This document shows positions 49,546 to 60,093 of a stretch of DNA of 64,000 nt, one piece after another; the first letter of the stretch is position 1; each line of letters opens with the position of its first letter. The DNA is from Asterias rubens (Eukaryota > Echinodermata > Asteroidea > Forcipulatida > Asteriidae), in contig NC_047083.1 in assembly GCF_902459465.1 (NCBI RefSeq), positions 10,283,526-10,347,525 on the forward strand, in the 5' to 3' direction. The notes below the pieces were generated by a model. The model was not told the DNA's origin and ran no database searches. It saw nothing but the letters and a program-made list of their open reading frames with translations. A program made the position numbers and the translations under genes.

Positions 49546-49702
49546 ATATGCCTCTCTTAATATTTATGCATGACGTCATAATTCTTACCCAAAATGAGGC
49601 TATGGGCGCACGTCCCCCATCACTTGCAGTGACTGCGCCCATCGCCTCGTTTTAAGTTAGCATTGTGACGTACCTCATGCATAAATATTAAGAGAGGCGT
49701 AT
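49546..49702. mobile_element. MITE with long ATRCCTCTCTTAATATTTATGC ends
   Basis: Left ATGCCTCTCTTAATATTTAT and right ATAAATATTAAGAGAGGCGT form inverted repeats of about 30 bp including GCATGACGT. The interior is also mirrored (AAAATGAGGCTATGGGCGCA and TGCGCCCATCGCCTCGTTTT). Nearly the whole 157 bp folds on itself. Confidence 0.88.
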
Positions 49703-51256
49703 AGTTTGTAAACATGTGATGTCACACACCGGTCATTTTGCTGGTGGAGCCTGACCCTTCAAAAAGGTATGGCCACTGTCTCCCATTCCCGATCCAGAAT
49801 TCTTCTAACTACGGTCGACTATGTACTACCTACCATGGTACTACAACTACAAGTACTACTAGCTACAAATGCAACTACTACAAGTTCCAAGTAGTACAAT
49901 ATTGACATATCTGATTATCATGTATGATGTTGCCAATTGGATCAAAACCAAGGAAGCCTATGGTTGGTATGGAGTAAAGGCCTCACTGAGTCACACGTTC
50001 ATTCCCCAAAGCCAACTTCCGAGCCAACTTCCAAGATCCTGCCAGCAGGGTCTTCGAACTTTTGGCGTAGGGCCCACAATCTTCACTACCTCAATTTAAT
50101 TTACTCGTGCAAGCTTTAACTTTTAAGAGCTGTAGTCTTAGGGACAAAGTGTAACTGTAAACGCCTATTTTTGTAAGCTGTCATCTTTCTCACCTGTTTT
50201 GAAGTATCCGTAAACTCAAGCAATCAGTGAGCTTTCTGTGGTTTGTTTGTCTACTGGCTGTCAGATTTAGTCCTGAGGTTTATCCTTGGGGTGTTGTTTG
50301 GGTGCGTCTTTTTAATGTATATTTTGGGTTTTATGTTTTTGTTTAATGCGCGTGCCCCCTCTATCGGCCCAACACGGTCAATCATTCGGTCCCAAAATCA
50401 TGAAGCGCCGTACTGGCAAAAACAATGTTATATAACAGCAGATCTTTGCCATGGTAATACTATAGAGGCCCTAGGGGAATTTCTCGCTTAACTGCCCTTC
50501 CAGTCCTGTAATTATATTATTGTATAGGTTCTATTGACTAGATGTAAGGTTGTTAGGTTCCTCATCGATGGACGTCAAATTGAGTAATTGCATTTAAAGG
50601 GAATATACAGCCATTCAAATTGATTGGAAATCAGGTTTTACCGCCCGTAATTTTTAGAAAAACATCAATCAATGGCATTGGAACACATTCAAATTGACGT
50701 AATTCCCATAACCACTCAATTAAAAGAAGTTTCCTTCGGCAACTAATGCAATGTATACAATTTTGTTTCATCATTGCACCCGTGATATCGTTTCATTCAG
50801 ATTCGTTTGACTAATACACTGGGACCGTTCTTATTGCATTTCTACGTTATACAATAATCATTGATATGCAATCAAAAGGAATCATCAAAATAAAAAAGTG
50901 CAATATTAATTGTGTTTTCGTTCATTGCCATTCAATTTGTGTTCGTCTGAAGTAAACACAAGTTTGGCTCAATCCCCTAGAAGCTGCCAAGAGTTATATT
51001 ACTTGGCACTTGTCGGTTGCTTTTTGCATTGATGATTTAGAGGCGTTTCCGCGTTATTTAATTTCACTTACTTCCTGCAATGTGTTGTTGCTATAATGCT
51101 GTTCCTCTTGCGCTGTTACCCGAAAGTTAAGCCAATATTTGAACCCGTCTTTAGAGTACTTTGTTTTCTTATTCTTTTTACAAATTTATTCAACGTCCTG
51201 TGGAACTCCCTGCTTGGGGCATGTTTCCCTCTGGTCCTAAATTCTAGACTTTTTTT

Positions 51257-51680
51257 GAGGCAGTGGAGTGGACACTATTGGTAGTTTCTCAAAATAATTA
51301 TTAGCATAAAACCTTATGAGTAATGGGGAGAGGTAATAATATTATCATTATGAGAAACGGCTCCCTCTGAAGTAACGTAGTTTTCGAGAAAGAAGTAATA
51401 ATTGTCCACGAATTTGATTTGAATTTAAATCTCACAAATTTGTGTGCTTTCAGATAGGAATAAAAGACTTTGAGAAGTTATCTCGTCTCAAAATCTATGC
51501 TACTTCAGAGGGAGCCGTTTCCCACAATGTGTTATACTATTCAACAGCTCTGCAATGCTCATTACCAAGTCAGTTTTTAAGTTAATACTTTAAACAGGAG
51601 CAATTGTAAGCAACGTCAGATAGACTCTGATTAGCAGAAACACATGTCTAGATTTTCCACTACCCCATAGTGTCCAGTAA
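51257..51680. mobile_element. MITE family A, copy with extra internal sequence
   Basis: AGTGGACACTATTGGTAGTT at the left, two inverted CTCCCTCTGAAGTAACGTAG / TACTTCAGAGGGAGCCGTTT blocks inside, and CCATAGTGTCCAGTAAC at the right. The two opposed inner blocks suggest one family-A copy inserted or recombined with another. Confidence 0.7.
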
Positions 51681-52786
51681 CATCCAACCTTAATTTATGC
51701 AATGGGGAGCCAACTGTGAGATGCATCACCAATTACATGTATAACACAAATGGACGCAAATCAGCCATCAATATGCATACCTACACGTCACCCAAGCCGA
51801 GGGCACATAATTGAGATAGTGCAATCTTAGAGCAATATAGCAGCCTTTATCTTGTTAGATAAGAAACCCGTGCACCGCAAGGTGTACGTATTAATTAAGC
51901 GGCTTTCTCACTAGAGTAATTTAGCAAAGGGTCCTTTGCTAAATCATTGTAGGACAATTGTAAAAATTTTAACCTCGTTTGAAAGGACGAACATTTTTTT
52001 ACTGTCAAGTTCTTAAGTAAGATAATACATTTTCTTTTTACTGTTTTTTATTACTTCTTAAGTTTTTCTCTATACTCTGCGGTAGAAGTTTGTCTTTTGT
52101 GTATAATTCTGGGTCATTGCCCTTTGTATGTCTTTGGGGTCTGGTTTTGAATGTGCATTTGTTTTTTAATTTGCGTTGCATGTTCATGTCTATTAACTAC
52201 CTGTTGTACATTAGAGACGGTATTTGAAACATAGAGTGGAGTTTTAATCAATATTAATGCAATAAAATAAACCATGAATAACATTTTTAAAAGCTCGAAC
52301 TTGTAAGCTTAGTGTAACAAGAAGAATCAGTGCATGATGCTTGTATACCATTCAAAGAACATGATCATATCTTTACATAGCATTGCGGGGGGAGCAACAA
52401 ATGGAAAAATAGACAAATCGAAACAATGACAATCAATTTAGCAAATTAATGAGTTTCCGAATTGCACCAGGCACAGACTTTCTCGGTGCAATTTGAACCC
52501 TTCGCTATTATGAGGTCACGACGCTAGGCTTTGTGTATTATCCTCATTTTAACCTTGACATAGTTATATTATTGCACAACATGCCGAAACATATCCAGAC
52601 CTACTTTACTACGCATCAGTTAAAATCTAAACTCCTTTAGACTTTCTCGGTACTTTATAGATGTTTGTTTTTCTAAAACGAATAAAAACATTAGCTTTGT
52701 TGGGTTGTTTTTCTGTGTATTCCCAACGCGTGAGAATTGCTTTTCAAATTTCACCGATCCCAGCAGTCATTGACTGGGACTATTTT

Positions 52787-52964
52787 TATAAGAGCAAGGT
52801 CAGTGAAAAGGGTTTGCCGAATAACGACCACTCCGCGAGTTATGCCACTCCCTTAGATTAAGCGCCGGGCGATCTCCACTTAAACTGCAGGCCAAAGCAT
52901 AAAGGCACCCTACTCAGTTATCATCACATCGTCAACGCCAGTGTTCACTACATTCAACTGAAAA
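52787..52964 (+). promoter_or_regulatory. Candidate TATA promoter and noncoding first exon of Ly6 gene 2
   Basis: TATAAG at 52787-52792 is followed 170 bp later by a consensus donor (CTGAAAA|GTAAGT at 52964-52965). The coding exon of the plus-strand Ly6 gene begins with an acceptor at 60054-60055 and has 38 bp of 5' UTR, so it needs an upstream noncoding exon. This is the best candidate I see, implying a 7-kb intron. Not proven. Confidence 0.3.
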
Positions 52965-53174
52965 GTAAGTTTATCTTAGCTTTTTGTACTTTCGAAAGAA
53001 GGGTTATTTTTCTTTTGTCTCTGAAGAATGTGTAATTGCGGTCTGCACAATACTCCTAGCGCCCTGTCCAACCTCTGAGCTCCATTGAAGAAGACGTTGT
53101 GTTGCCCCTATGCATAATAAGTGTATCGCTTGTGCCCGGGGTCAAGACTCGACGACAGACTCTGCCAAATCGTT

Positions 53175-53503
53175 GACCAGTCTTCTCACTTGGGGTATCT
53201 CGCATAATTAACAAATCTGTGGAAATTTTGACCCATTTCTATGACTGAATTGTGAAAGAAGAAAAATACTATTATCGTTCTATTGTTTACCATGTTTACA
53301 CACACTTTTGAGTGTTTAGATGTAAATAAAAAAAATAATAAAAAAAGCGCAACGGTTTTTAATCTTTTGAGTTACAAATTACCTCTTTCTCAAAAATACG
53401 TTACTTCAGAGAGTGAGCTGTTTCTCACAATGTGTTATACTACAGCGCTCCGTTGCTGATGATTTTGAGAAATATTACCAACATTGTCCAACGCTTTCAT
53501 TAA
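53175..53503. mobile_element. MITE family A, eroded copy
   Basis: GACCAGTCTTCTCACTTGGG, CGTTACTTCAGAGAGTGAGC and TTACCAACATTGTCCAACGC. Confidence 0.7.
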
Positions 53504-53786
53504 GACATTCGACAAGATGCGGAGCGCGAACTTCACTTCCAGGTTTTCAGTAGTGGATGACCGAAAATATAAATTTTATTTTTTAATATTTTTGTATTAT
53601 CCAAGTAGGATTTTGATCACTAGAAGTTATGCAAGTCCTTTGATACGCATTGCACAAGTGACATAATATGGCAGTCGGATTCAGCCCCTCATCCCCCAAA
53701 AGCAGTTAAAATGCTTTGTGGATTATTGTCAGCACTGAAGTTTAAGTTCAGTTCCTTCAACGTGAATGTGTTATTAGTGCATAATC

Positions 53787-53877
53787 CTTTCGTTTAAATG
53801 GAGAGCACAACTTTCTTTCGTTTAAATGGAGAGCACAACTTTCTTTCGTTTAAACAGAGAGTACACAACTTTCTTTA
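53787..53877 (+). repeat. 27-bp tandem repeat, three copies
   Basis: CTTTCGTTTAAATGGAGAGC-ACAACTT starts at 53787, 53814 and 53841; the third copy is diverged (AAACAGAGAGTACACAACTT). Confidence 0.9.
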
Positions 53878-55063
53878 GCCCTGACTTGCTCTATGCTTTA
53901 GGCATGTACCTGGCTGTAGGTAGAATTGCTTCTAGCCATGCTTAGCCCATAGCCTATAGCCACACAGAGCTTGTGTGTTAGCTCCGTGCATAGAGCAATC
54001 ATTGGACTCGGAGCATTGCATCTTGAGTCTTGAACTGGGTGCGGTCTTGCGCCGAGTCATAGGCCTACTGCACGTCCACATTTTACTTGTGTCAAAGACA
54101 TTAGAAAAACAGCGGCAAACAATATTTTGAAGGTAGACTTCCTTTGCCAAACTGAGGTTCATTATACCATTAAACCATTGCGTCTTATAAAGAGTGTTGT
54201 AACGAAAGCTCATGCATTTCTGATGTAGTCTTTATCAATATAAACCACATAGGGAAACAGACTGTGTAAATTCCAGATCAATTTTGGGGTTGAACAATTT
54301 GTTTAAGTGCTCCTTCCCCATGCAACCATGTTCGCACAAATTTAACAATAGTTTATTGTATTCTTATTCTTATTCTTTAGTTGGCCATTAAACAATTACA
54401 AATACAAGCAGACAGTATGTCAAATAGATAATATAAGTACATGTACAAAAGTAGATACAAGAAAACAGTAAGGGCACATGAAATGTGCACAGGAAAGGGC
54501 ACAGGAAACAACCCTAATGTGATGGCCAGGATCAACAAAAGTATAATGAACATTGGAATTGTAGGTTTTTGAGTATTATTGAAAAAGAAGATAACGATTT
54601 TCAGATGAAAGTGTAGTCTTTGTTCGGGTCAAAGTCCCTTTCACATGAGAGCCATTTAGCAAGGGTCCCTTTGTCCTTTCACACGAGGTATATTTTATAA
54701 AATTGTACAACAAACTTTAGCAAGGGACTCGTAAAATATACTTTACAAAATTGCTACATTTCAAAACTTTTCTGAAATTAATCGAGGGACCACTGTTATT
54801 GATGTCGTGTGAATAGCGCTTTCACACTCTGATCATGGGCAAGGAACATTTCCTTCTAGTGCAATCATGTGCAACGAAGCTTGTGAAGTTGCTTATACTT
54901 AAATGCACCTGTTTTTAGACCATACAAACTAGTGAACGGTGTATGTTTAGTTCGTCTTGCTGATTGGGAGTTCCTATACTGTGTGCTTGGTACTCCATGG
55001 TACCACTTTTACTTTCAGTTCATTCACACTTTCAAGGTCACACGATGTGTTTCTTGTTCCGGC
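53878..55063. other. Intergenic, one probable LINE-type 3' fragment
   Basis: About 54350-54510 (TTAGTTGGCCATTAAACAAT, then an A-rich segment) resembles the reverse of a retrotransposon 3' UTR. A duplicated GTATATTTTATAAAATTG / GTAAAATATACTTTACAAAATTG pair lies at about 54684-54755. No gene recognised. Confidence 0.35.
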
Positions 55064-55345
55064 TTAAAGGCACTGGACACTATTGGTAACTACTCAAAAC
55101 AATTGTTAGCATAACAATTTACTTGGTAACAAGCAACGGAGAGCTCTGGATAGATGGTATAACACATTGTGAGAAACGGCTCCCTCTGAAATAACGTGGT
55201 TTTTGAGAAAGAAGTAATTTCTCACTAAAATAGTTGAATTGAATTCGAGAAATTTTTCACAGGTTTGTTATTTTATGCATATGTTGAGATACACCAAGTA
55301 AGAAGACTGGTCTTTGATAAATACCAAAGGTATCCAGTGCCTTTA
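55064..55345. mobile_element. MITE family A
   Basis: TTAAAGGCACTGGACACTAT to CCAAAGGTATCCAGTGCCTT. The right end is part of the inverted duplication described for 55316-55795. Confidence 0.8.
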
Positions 55346-55795
55346 ATGACCATAACACATGTACTTTATTTGTTGCCTGTATCATTTGCAATACAATGCA
55401 ACGAGATTTCAATGCAGTTGCACATCATTGCGAAATTAAAAAAGAATGATCAATTACTGCACACATGTACTTTTTTTTTCATTTCAAGGGCACAGCGGCT
55501 TTTTCTTAATAAAATAAAATAGGCCTATACAATCATCAAGTTTATTTTTTTGTTATGAATGTCCTTGTTTTTCCATACTTTATTATGGATATCGGAAATA
55601 ATATGTTACAACACGCTGCTGCAACGAGATTTCAATACAATTGCACATCATTGCGAACTTTTTAAGAATCTCCCCCCTCCCCATTATTGCCAAATGTTGT
55701 GCAATGAATACACAGCTACTTACCAATTGCCGGGAACAAATAAAGTACATGTGTTATGGTCATTAAAGGCACTGGATACCTTTGGTATTTATTCT
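55316..55795. repeat. Large inverted duplication with arms of about 57 bp
   Basis: The left arm (about 55318-55374) reads AAATACCAAAGGTATCCAGT...ATGTACTTTATTTGTTGCC. The right arm (about 55735-55793) is its reverse complement apart from one or two bases. The arms comprise a family-A end plus 35 bp of non-MITE flank. Inside the loop, ACGAGATTTCAATGCAGTTG (55401) is directly repeated at about 55625. Confidence 0.8.
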
Positions 55796-55921
55796 ACACG
55801 GATGGTTGCATCTAATAATAAATTATTTAATATTTGAGAGTTTGTGTTGTGCGGGCTCGAATTGCATTGCCGACAAAAGCGCACCTAATAAAAGCCCCCG
55901 CCCGAGAATAGTATACTATGG

Positions 55922-56345
55922 GTACATTTGTTCCCTTTTCACAATATAGACCCAAAAGGCACGATAGTAAAAACCTAAAGTGATATTACTTTCAAGTTCG
56001 TAAACAATGGGCAAATCTTGATAGTTTTGCCAGATTGAATGTGGTGCAGTGGTAGCGATTGCGAAAACTGACTTATATTATTGTCTATAAAAACACGCAT
56101 TGTGACTGTGTGAAACAGTAATGCAATACCACCGTTTATAAATGTGCGCATGTGTTCCTTTTCACAATAATAAGTAAGGTCACAATAGTAGAATCAAAGG
56201 GGTATTACTGTCAAATTCGTAAAAAATGTGCAAGTCTTGATTTTTGCTAGATTTAATGTGGTAGTGATTGTGGGTAAACTCACTGTGTACATTATTTGTA
56301 CAAACAAGCATGCGTAATGCAATACCAATTCAGTTCGGTCGCCTA
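55922..56345. repeat. About 227-bp diverged tandem duplication
   Basis: The halves begin near 55922 (TACATTTGTTCCCTTTTCAC) and 56148 (CATGTGTTCCTTTTCACAAT). They share GATATTACT/GGTATTACT, TTCGTAAA, TGTGGTAGTGATTG-like strings, and a final AATGCAATACCA. Confidence 0.7.
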
Positions 56346-56744
56346 ACGTCGAAAACACATGCTGTTGTGGAATTTAATACATCTACGTCCAAGGTAAAAC
56401 CCAGCAGCGAATAGCACGCCTCGATTGGCTCTTGATAATTACCATAAGGCAAGCATGGCTAGACTATAATCCGGGCGTGGCGCACGTTTAAACCTAGTAA
56501 ACACAGAAGCTGCACAGTGTAGTTCAGATCCCTAGATTATGTACTAATTACAGCCTTAAACATCGATATTTTTGTGATAACTGCTGGGGTGTGAACTCTG
56601 GTTGCTATTGCGGTCACTATGAATGATACAATTATGCAATAAAATAGTTGTTAGTTCATCAATGAAAATGCCGCTTATTGAGGGCAGATATTAAGCGATA
56701 ACATAAGACGCAATTTTGCGAAATTCGCAACCGCTGTTGTTTTG

Positions 56745-56900
56745 TTTTTGTTTGTTTCTTCGTTTCTCTGTTTCTTCATTTCTACGTTTCTTTGTTTCTT
56801 TGTTTCTCTGTTCCTTCGTTCCGTTGTTTCTTCGTGTCTTCGTGTCTTCGTGTCTTCGTGTCTTCGTGTCTTCGTGTCTTCGTGTCTTCGTGTCTTCGTG
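56745..56900 (+). repeat. Pyrimidine-rich array with 8-bp core unit
   Basis: Variable TTTCTTCG/TTTCTCTG units pass into about nine perfect TCTTCGTG units (56829-56899). One strand is almost purine-only. The CLRVFVSS and RRHEDTKT reading frames are composition artefacts. Confidence 0.92.
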
Positions 56901-57099
56901 CCTTTACTCATTTTGGATCAAAGCTATGCGGTAAACAACTGCAAGAATACACATTTTCGCTAGTCCTACATTAGATTAGAATTTCAACTGATAAGCCTAG
57001 GGTGCAAGTTTCATGTTTCAATATTCATAATTATTATCTGGCACGCCCTGGCTTTGTTGGAATTAATCGTTTGTTCTGTAATGTATTGGTTTAATCGAG

Positions 57100-57611
57100 T
57101 TGTCTCGCTCTCTAAGTGTATTCTAATTCATCATAATATTCAAGCACATATACAACAATACATAGGGCCCATAGATACAAAATACATTTTAGTATAAAAC
57201 TACATTTTAGAATAAAAATACTAGTATAAAAATGTTAATATGAAAACAAGAAAATGGACAACAAGCCATGGAATAACAGACAAAACAAAACTAGTGAAAA
57301 TCAATGAGCTGCCTAGCACCATAACCTAGTAGGAAAAAAGCGAAATAAAATACTTTGCACAGGCCTAGGGGTTTTGTATTGTTTCATATACAAGTTTTTT
57401 AATAAAATGTTTCACTGTAAGACTCCTCGGTATACAAAAATTAATAATAATATTGATAACTTTCACTACCAGCACATGTTTGTTTTTTTAGTATTGATTG
57501 TTCATAATCATGTCGCTTCATGCATCAGTTGTGACATGGCGTCTTGACGCGTCATGGGAATTTTGAATAAAGCTGTCCACATTAGTGAATTGAACCAGGG
57601 AGGAAGAAATT
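57100..57611. other. AT-rich intergenic sequence, probable retrotransposon 3' remnant
   Basis: Low-complexity A-rich strings (TACATTTTAGTATAAAACTA and relatives) between 57170 and 57300. No coding sequence recognised. Confidence 0.35.
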
Positions 57612-58093
57612 TGTTCCTCCATGGATGAACACAGAGTTTTCCATTGCCAAGGTTGCGTTATAACTCGGTGTATAACCCCCACGCTATGGCCATATACAAA
57701 TAAAAACATGGTCAACGTCCCTACTCGTTTCCTTTTAGAGACCGTTTTTTTTTTTTAATACCGGAAAATATTTATTATAATTATTTTAACGATCTCAGCA
57801 ACACAACAACAATATAGCACAGCCATTTTGTCTTAAACATGTTTGTTGTTTTACTTGGCCTTTAGTTTTAGCCTTGAGATTGGAAAGGTTCGACTTTGTA
57901 CAATAACCTCTCAGCGTCACACAGTCTTCTAGACGCCGACCACGATTTCATTTTCGGCTCAGGCTAGCTTGGCCCCGCGGTTATTTTGACAATATTGCGC
58001 GTGCTTTGCCTGCGTGTTCAGGGCTTCAGACGAGAGAACGGAGCCTGAAGCCAAATCCAAAACCGAAGCCGTGGTTTCGAAAAGGGCCTATGA
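57612..58093. repeat. Duplicated block shared with the Ly6 gene 2 intron, ending in a family-E MITE
   Basis: 57612-57985 (CTCCATGGATGAACACAGAG through GGCCCCGCGGTTATTTTGAC) is near-identical to 61500-61979. The block continues here to the complete family-E right end (GCCGTGGTTTCGAAAAGGGCC), which the 61-kb copy lacks. The 57-kb copy lacks about 90 bp (the GTGTCGGGTAGCC to GGAGGATGCTAAA segment) present at 61737-61820. Confidence 0.85.
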
Positions 58094-58232
58094 CGCGCAA
58101 GTAATGCACATGCGCAAATGAAATGACATACGCTTTGTGTTGATTTAATTGATTTATTTTTAGTGCAGTTCAGCACAGCTGTGTTGTGACGCAATTATCC
58201 GCGACCTTTGGTTCCAACTGCCACGTTGAAAG

Positions 58233-58457
58233 TTAAACCTCAATCTCCTCTACTTTTATATAGACGTCTAGGAGCTTTACTATACAATGGTCTAAACTTT
58301 CTTCCTTAGCTTGAACCATTAGCTTTGGAACTCGTTCAATTATAACATAAAGGGCATAACTACGCGGTAGTAGAATAAAGGCACCTAGAAGAAAGGCACC
58401 TAGATTCACACATGCCGCACGCGAACCAACCTCACCATGCAATGCCTCAAATTCCAT
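58233..58457 (-). other. Unassigned 74-codon open frame
   Basis: ATG-started frame with a hydrophobic stretch (ACVNLGAFLLGAFILLPRSY) and a mixed charged tail ending VYIKVEEIEV. I recognise no family. It sits in a repeat-rich region, without clear splice sites or codon signal, and may be chance. A directly repeated TCTAGGTGCCTTT occurs in its 5' half. Confidence 0.15.
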
Positions 58458-58852
58458 CTTTTATATTTGGATGTTAAAGGGTTCGGCCGTCTTTGTTCTG
58501 TCTTTGTTCCTTCTTGTCCATTGTTAGTTTGGCTAGGTAACTACTTTCATTGCTAGCAGCTTGTGCATTGAGCCCTTTTTAATACACCCGTCCTTTCGGG
58601 AAAATTTTTCCTACCCGGAGTAAAAAATTCCACAATACATCAAAATAATTATCGGCTCAATGCACAATCTTGCTCAGGGAACCATAACCTTACAAGATTT
58701 GCTTTTTTATGGGTCCCTCCACAGTCTCATTATTTTATGTCCATTGTTATTATTCATTTAGTTAATCTTATGAAAGAACTATTTATCTTTAAACTTCCAT
58801 TTTACATTGCCTTTGATTTTATTTTGATTGTGATTTTTATAGGTAGTTATCT

Positions 58853-59174
58853 TTAACGGCACTGACCACTGTTGGTAATTACTCAACATATGTATTAGCA
58901 TAAAACCTTACTTGGATAACGAGTCATGGAGAGAGGTTGATAGTATACAACATTGTGAGAAACGGCTGCTTTGAAGTAACGTAGTTTTTAAAAGGATGTA
59001 ATTTCCCACTAAAATAATTATTTGAGTTAAATTCGAAACTTCAGCTGAGGTCTCGAGTTCAATCAAGCATCTGAAAGCACACAACTTGTTCGACAAGTGT
59101 TTTTTTCCTCCATTCTCTCGACCAATTTACCTTTTTATAATGTATGCAACTACCAAGGGTGTCCAGTGTCTTAA
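58853..59174. mobile_element. MITE family A, first of a head-to-tail pair
   Basis: TTAACGGCACTGACCACTGT to GGTGTCCAGTGTCTTAA; shares its terminal TTAA with the next copy. Confidence 0.8.
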
Positions 59175-59459
59175 AGGCAGTGGACACTATTGGTAATTAC
59201 TCAAAATAGTTATTAGCATGAATTTGATTTCGAGACCTCAGAAATTGGAATTTAGAATTTGAGGTCTCGAAATCAACCATCTATTAAACGCACACAACTT
59301 CGTGTGACAAGGGTGTTTTTTTCTTCCATTATTATCTCGCAACTTCGATGTTCGATTGAGCTCAAATTTTCACAGGTTTGTTATTTTATGCATATGTTGA
59401 GATACAGCAACTGTGAAGGCTAGTCTTTGACAATTACCAATAGTGTCCACTGCCTTTAA
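59171..59459. mobile_element. MITE family A, second of the pair
   Basis: TTAAAGGCAGTGGACACTAT to CCAATAGTGTCCACTGCCTT. It lacks the GGCTCCCTCTGAAG block, so it is a deletion derivative. Confidence 0.85.
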
Positions 59460-59719
59460 ACATAAATACACTCAGCTGCTTTCCCTGTCTAGCTCTAGAG
59501 ACATTACGCCTTCATCAGTATTCATAATGGGTCCAATGACCTTGCAACAGGTATCAGCTTTTATTACTCACAATATTTATTCAGGCATTATAAACTAGAG
59601 TAAGATATAACAATTAATATGGTTTATTTATTAACTGCACTGGCGGCCAAGCAGGCCGAAAAAGTACATTTTACAAGTAAAAATAGTTCGTTTACAAAAA
59701 TACATTTATATATGCAATC

Positions 59720-59905
59720 TTGGTAATGAGCAATGGAGAGCTGTTGATTAAAACATTGTGAGAATCGGCTACCTTTGAAGTAACAAAGAAGCTTAAATTT
59801 CAATAGGTTCGTTATTTTGTACAGTTAATTTGGTGCATATGTTGAGATACACTAAGTAAGAAGACTAGTCTTTGACAATTACGAAACGTACCTTTAATGT
59901 CCGAC
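59720..59905. mobile_element. MITE family A, eroded fragment
   Basis: GGTAATGAGCAATGGAGAGC, ACATTGTGAGAATCGGCTAC and GAGATACACTAAGTAAGAAG. It follows a short GGCGGCCAAGCAGGCCG motif at 59642, possibly a LINE 3' end. Confidence 0.65.
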
Positions 59906-60093
59906 TGTGCACCAGTGTTTTAAGAGAGATAGAGTAACTTTTAATTTTGGCGCTCTATAATTATTATTGATTGACATGTACACGTACAAGGGAAAATAAG
60001 TTTTTAAATGGCTGGGGTTACTTATATTAATTCACTTTTATTTTTATCTTTGCAGCAATTCTTCCCGTTGAGTAAGAACACCCATCAACCATT

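Larger units (their letters stand above)
49020..52786. other. Region upstream of Ly6 gene 1: repeats, no gene recognised
   Basis: Contains a palindromic MITE at 49546, an ACTAC-rich stretch near 49815-49880 and a family-A MITE near 51257-51680. Remaining sequence appears unique. The frame at 50243-50491 is short, hydrophobic and unmatched. Confidence 0.45.

Noticed and set aside
53932-54213. Cysteine-containing minus-strand frame as a possible third Ly6 gene
   Set aside because: It lacks the CCxxDxCN signature, signal peptide and the conserved exon layout.
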